From the NCBI RefSeq assembly GCF_042186555.1, contig NC_133336.1, forward strand, positions 35,666,257-35,730,256: 64,000 nucleotides of DNA, written 5' to 3'. Origin of the DNA: Aquarana catesbeiana. Lineage: Eukaryota > Chordata > Amphibia > Anura > Ranidae. This document shows positions 63,936 through 64,000 of this stretch, in pieces (position 1 is the first letter of the stretch; each line of letters opens with the position of its first letter). Made by a program: the position numbers and the translations under genes. The notes beneath the pieces were generated by a model. The model had not been told where the DNA came from. It was given only the letters and a program-made list of their open reading frames with translations, and did not search any database.

Positions 63936-64000
63936 TTATGTGGGAATTTGTATGGCGAATGCGGTGAAACTCTCCGGACTTCCATCATCCAATCATGTGC

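Noticed and set aside
1..64000. Host protein-coding exons, tRNA or rRNA genes
   Set aside because: No frame outside mobile elements shows a recognisable domain or exon-like series, and I saw no clear tRNA or rRNA sequence. A covariance-model and protein-profile search would be decisive.

Overview
The window looks like repeat-rich nuclear DNA of a vertebrate, most likely an anuran amphibian of ranid type. I infer this from the mix of element families: many short TTAA-flanked elements with long terminal inverted repeats, a piggyBac element, Tc1 elements, L1-type and L2-type LINEs, DIRS fragments, hAT elements and a class I endogenous retrovirus. I found no host protein-coding gene, tRNA, rRNA or CRISPR array. 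Almost every recognisable reading frame belongs to a mobile element.

Layout. 240-9464: a full-length gamma/epsilon-like provirus on the minus strand, with two 557-bp LTRs, tRNA-Pro-type primer site, gag, UGA-separated pol, env, polypurine tract and 5-bp target duplication. Its pol is broken by a captured or inserted 610-bp segment with a 270-bp duplication, by two frameshifts and by loss of the integrase catalytic Glu. 9.6-10.3 kb: a minisatellite-bearing repeat. 10.5-16.35 kb: a hAT-like element carrying its own minisatellite, split by a complete 4.5-kb LTR retrotransposon (10997-15532). That retrotransposon has no reverse transcriptase but carries one very long unrecognised ORF built largely from tandem repeats. 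16.7-18.7 kb: small inverted-repeat elements and a Tc1 relic. 18.7-24.3 kb: an L1 copy split by a TTAA-flanked element. 24.9-30.7 kb: a cluster of small DNA elements, two DIRS fragments and an AT-rich fold-back. 30.7-32.6 kb: the longest stretch without an obvious repeat. 32.6-36.3 kb: a Tc1 relic and an internally deleted L1. 36.65-48.64 kb: one small TTAA element opened by nested insertions, namely a Tc1 containing a solo LTR, a short TTAA element, and a 9.07-kb piggyBac element with an intact 654-residue transposase. 48.8-58.5 kb: hAT, L2-like and TTAA elements, including a 1.2-kb near-perfect palindrome. 58.57-62.32 kb: an L1 holding an inverted-repeat element and a second L1. 62.4-63.9 kb: a Tc1 copy with an inactivated transposase.

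How the pieces relate. The TTAA elements repeatedly sit exactly on the terminal TTAA of another TTAA element, and in one case removing the element leaves the L1 frame continuous across a single TTAA. The one apparently complete DNA transposase (40917-42881) is a plausible source of piggyBac-type activity, though I cannot show that it mobilised its neighbours. The catalytic-residue changes I could identify in the other elements are mostly Glu-to-Lys or Asp-to-Asn changes explained by G-to-A substitutions. Coordinates of repeat edges were read by eye; those with target duplications are the most reliable. Several long open frames listed by a mechanical translation start at non-ATG codons, and I have used the first in-frame ATG instead.
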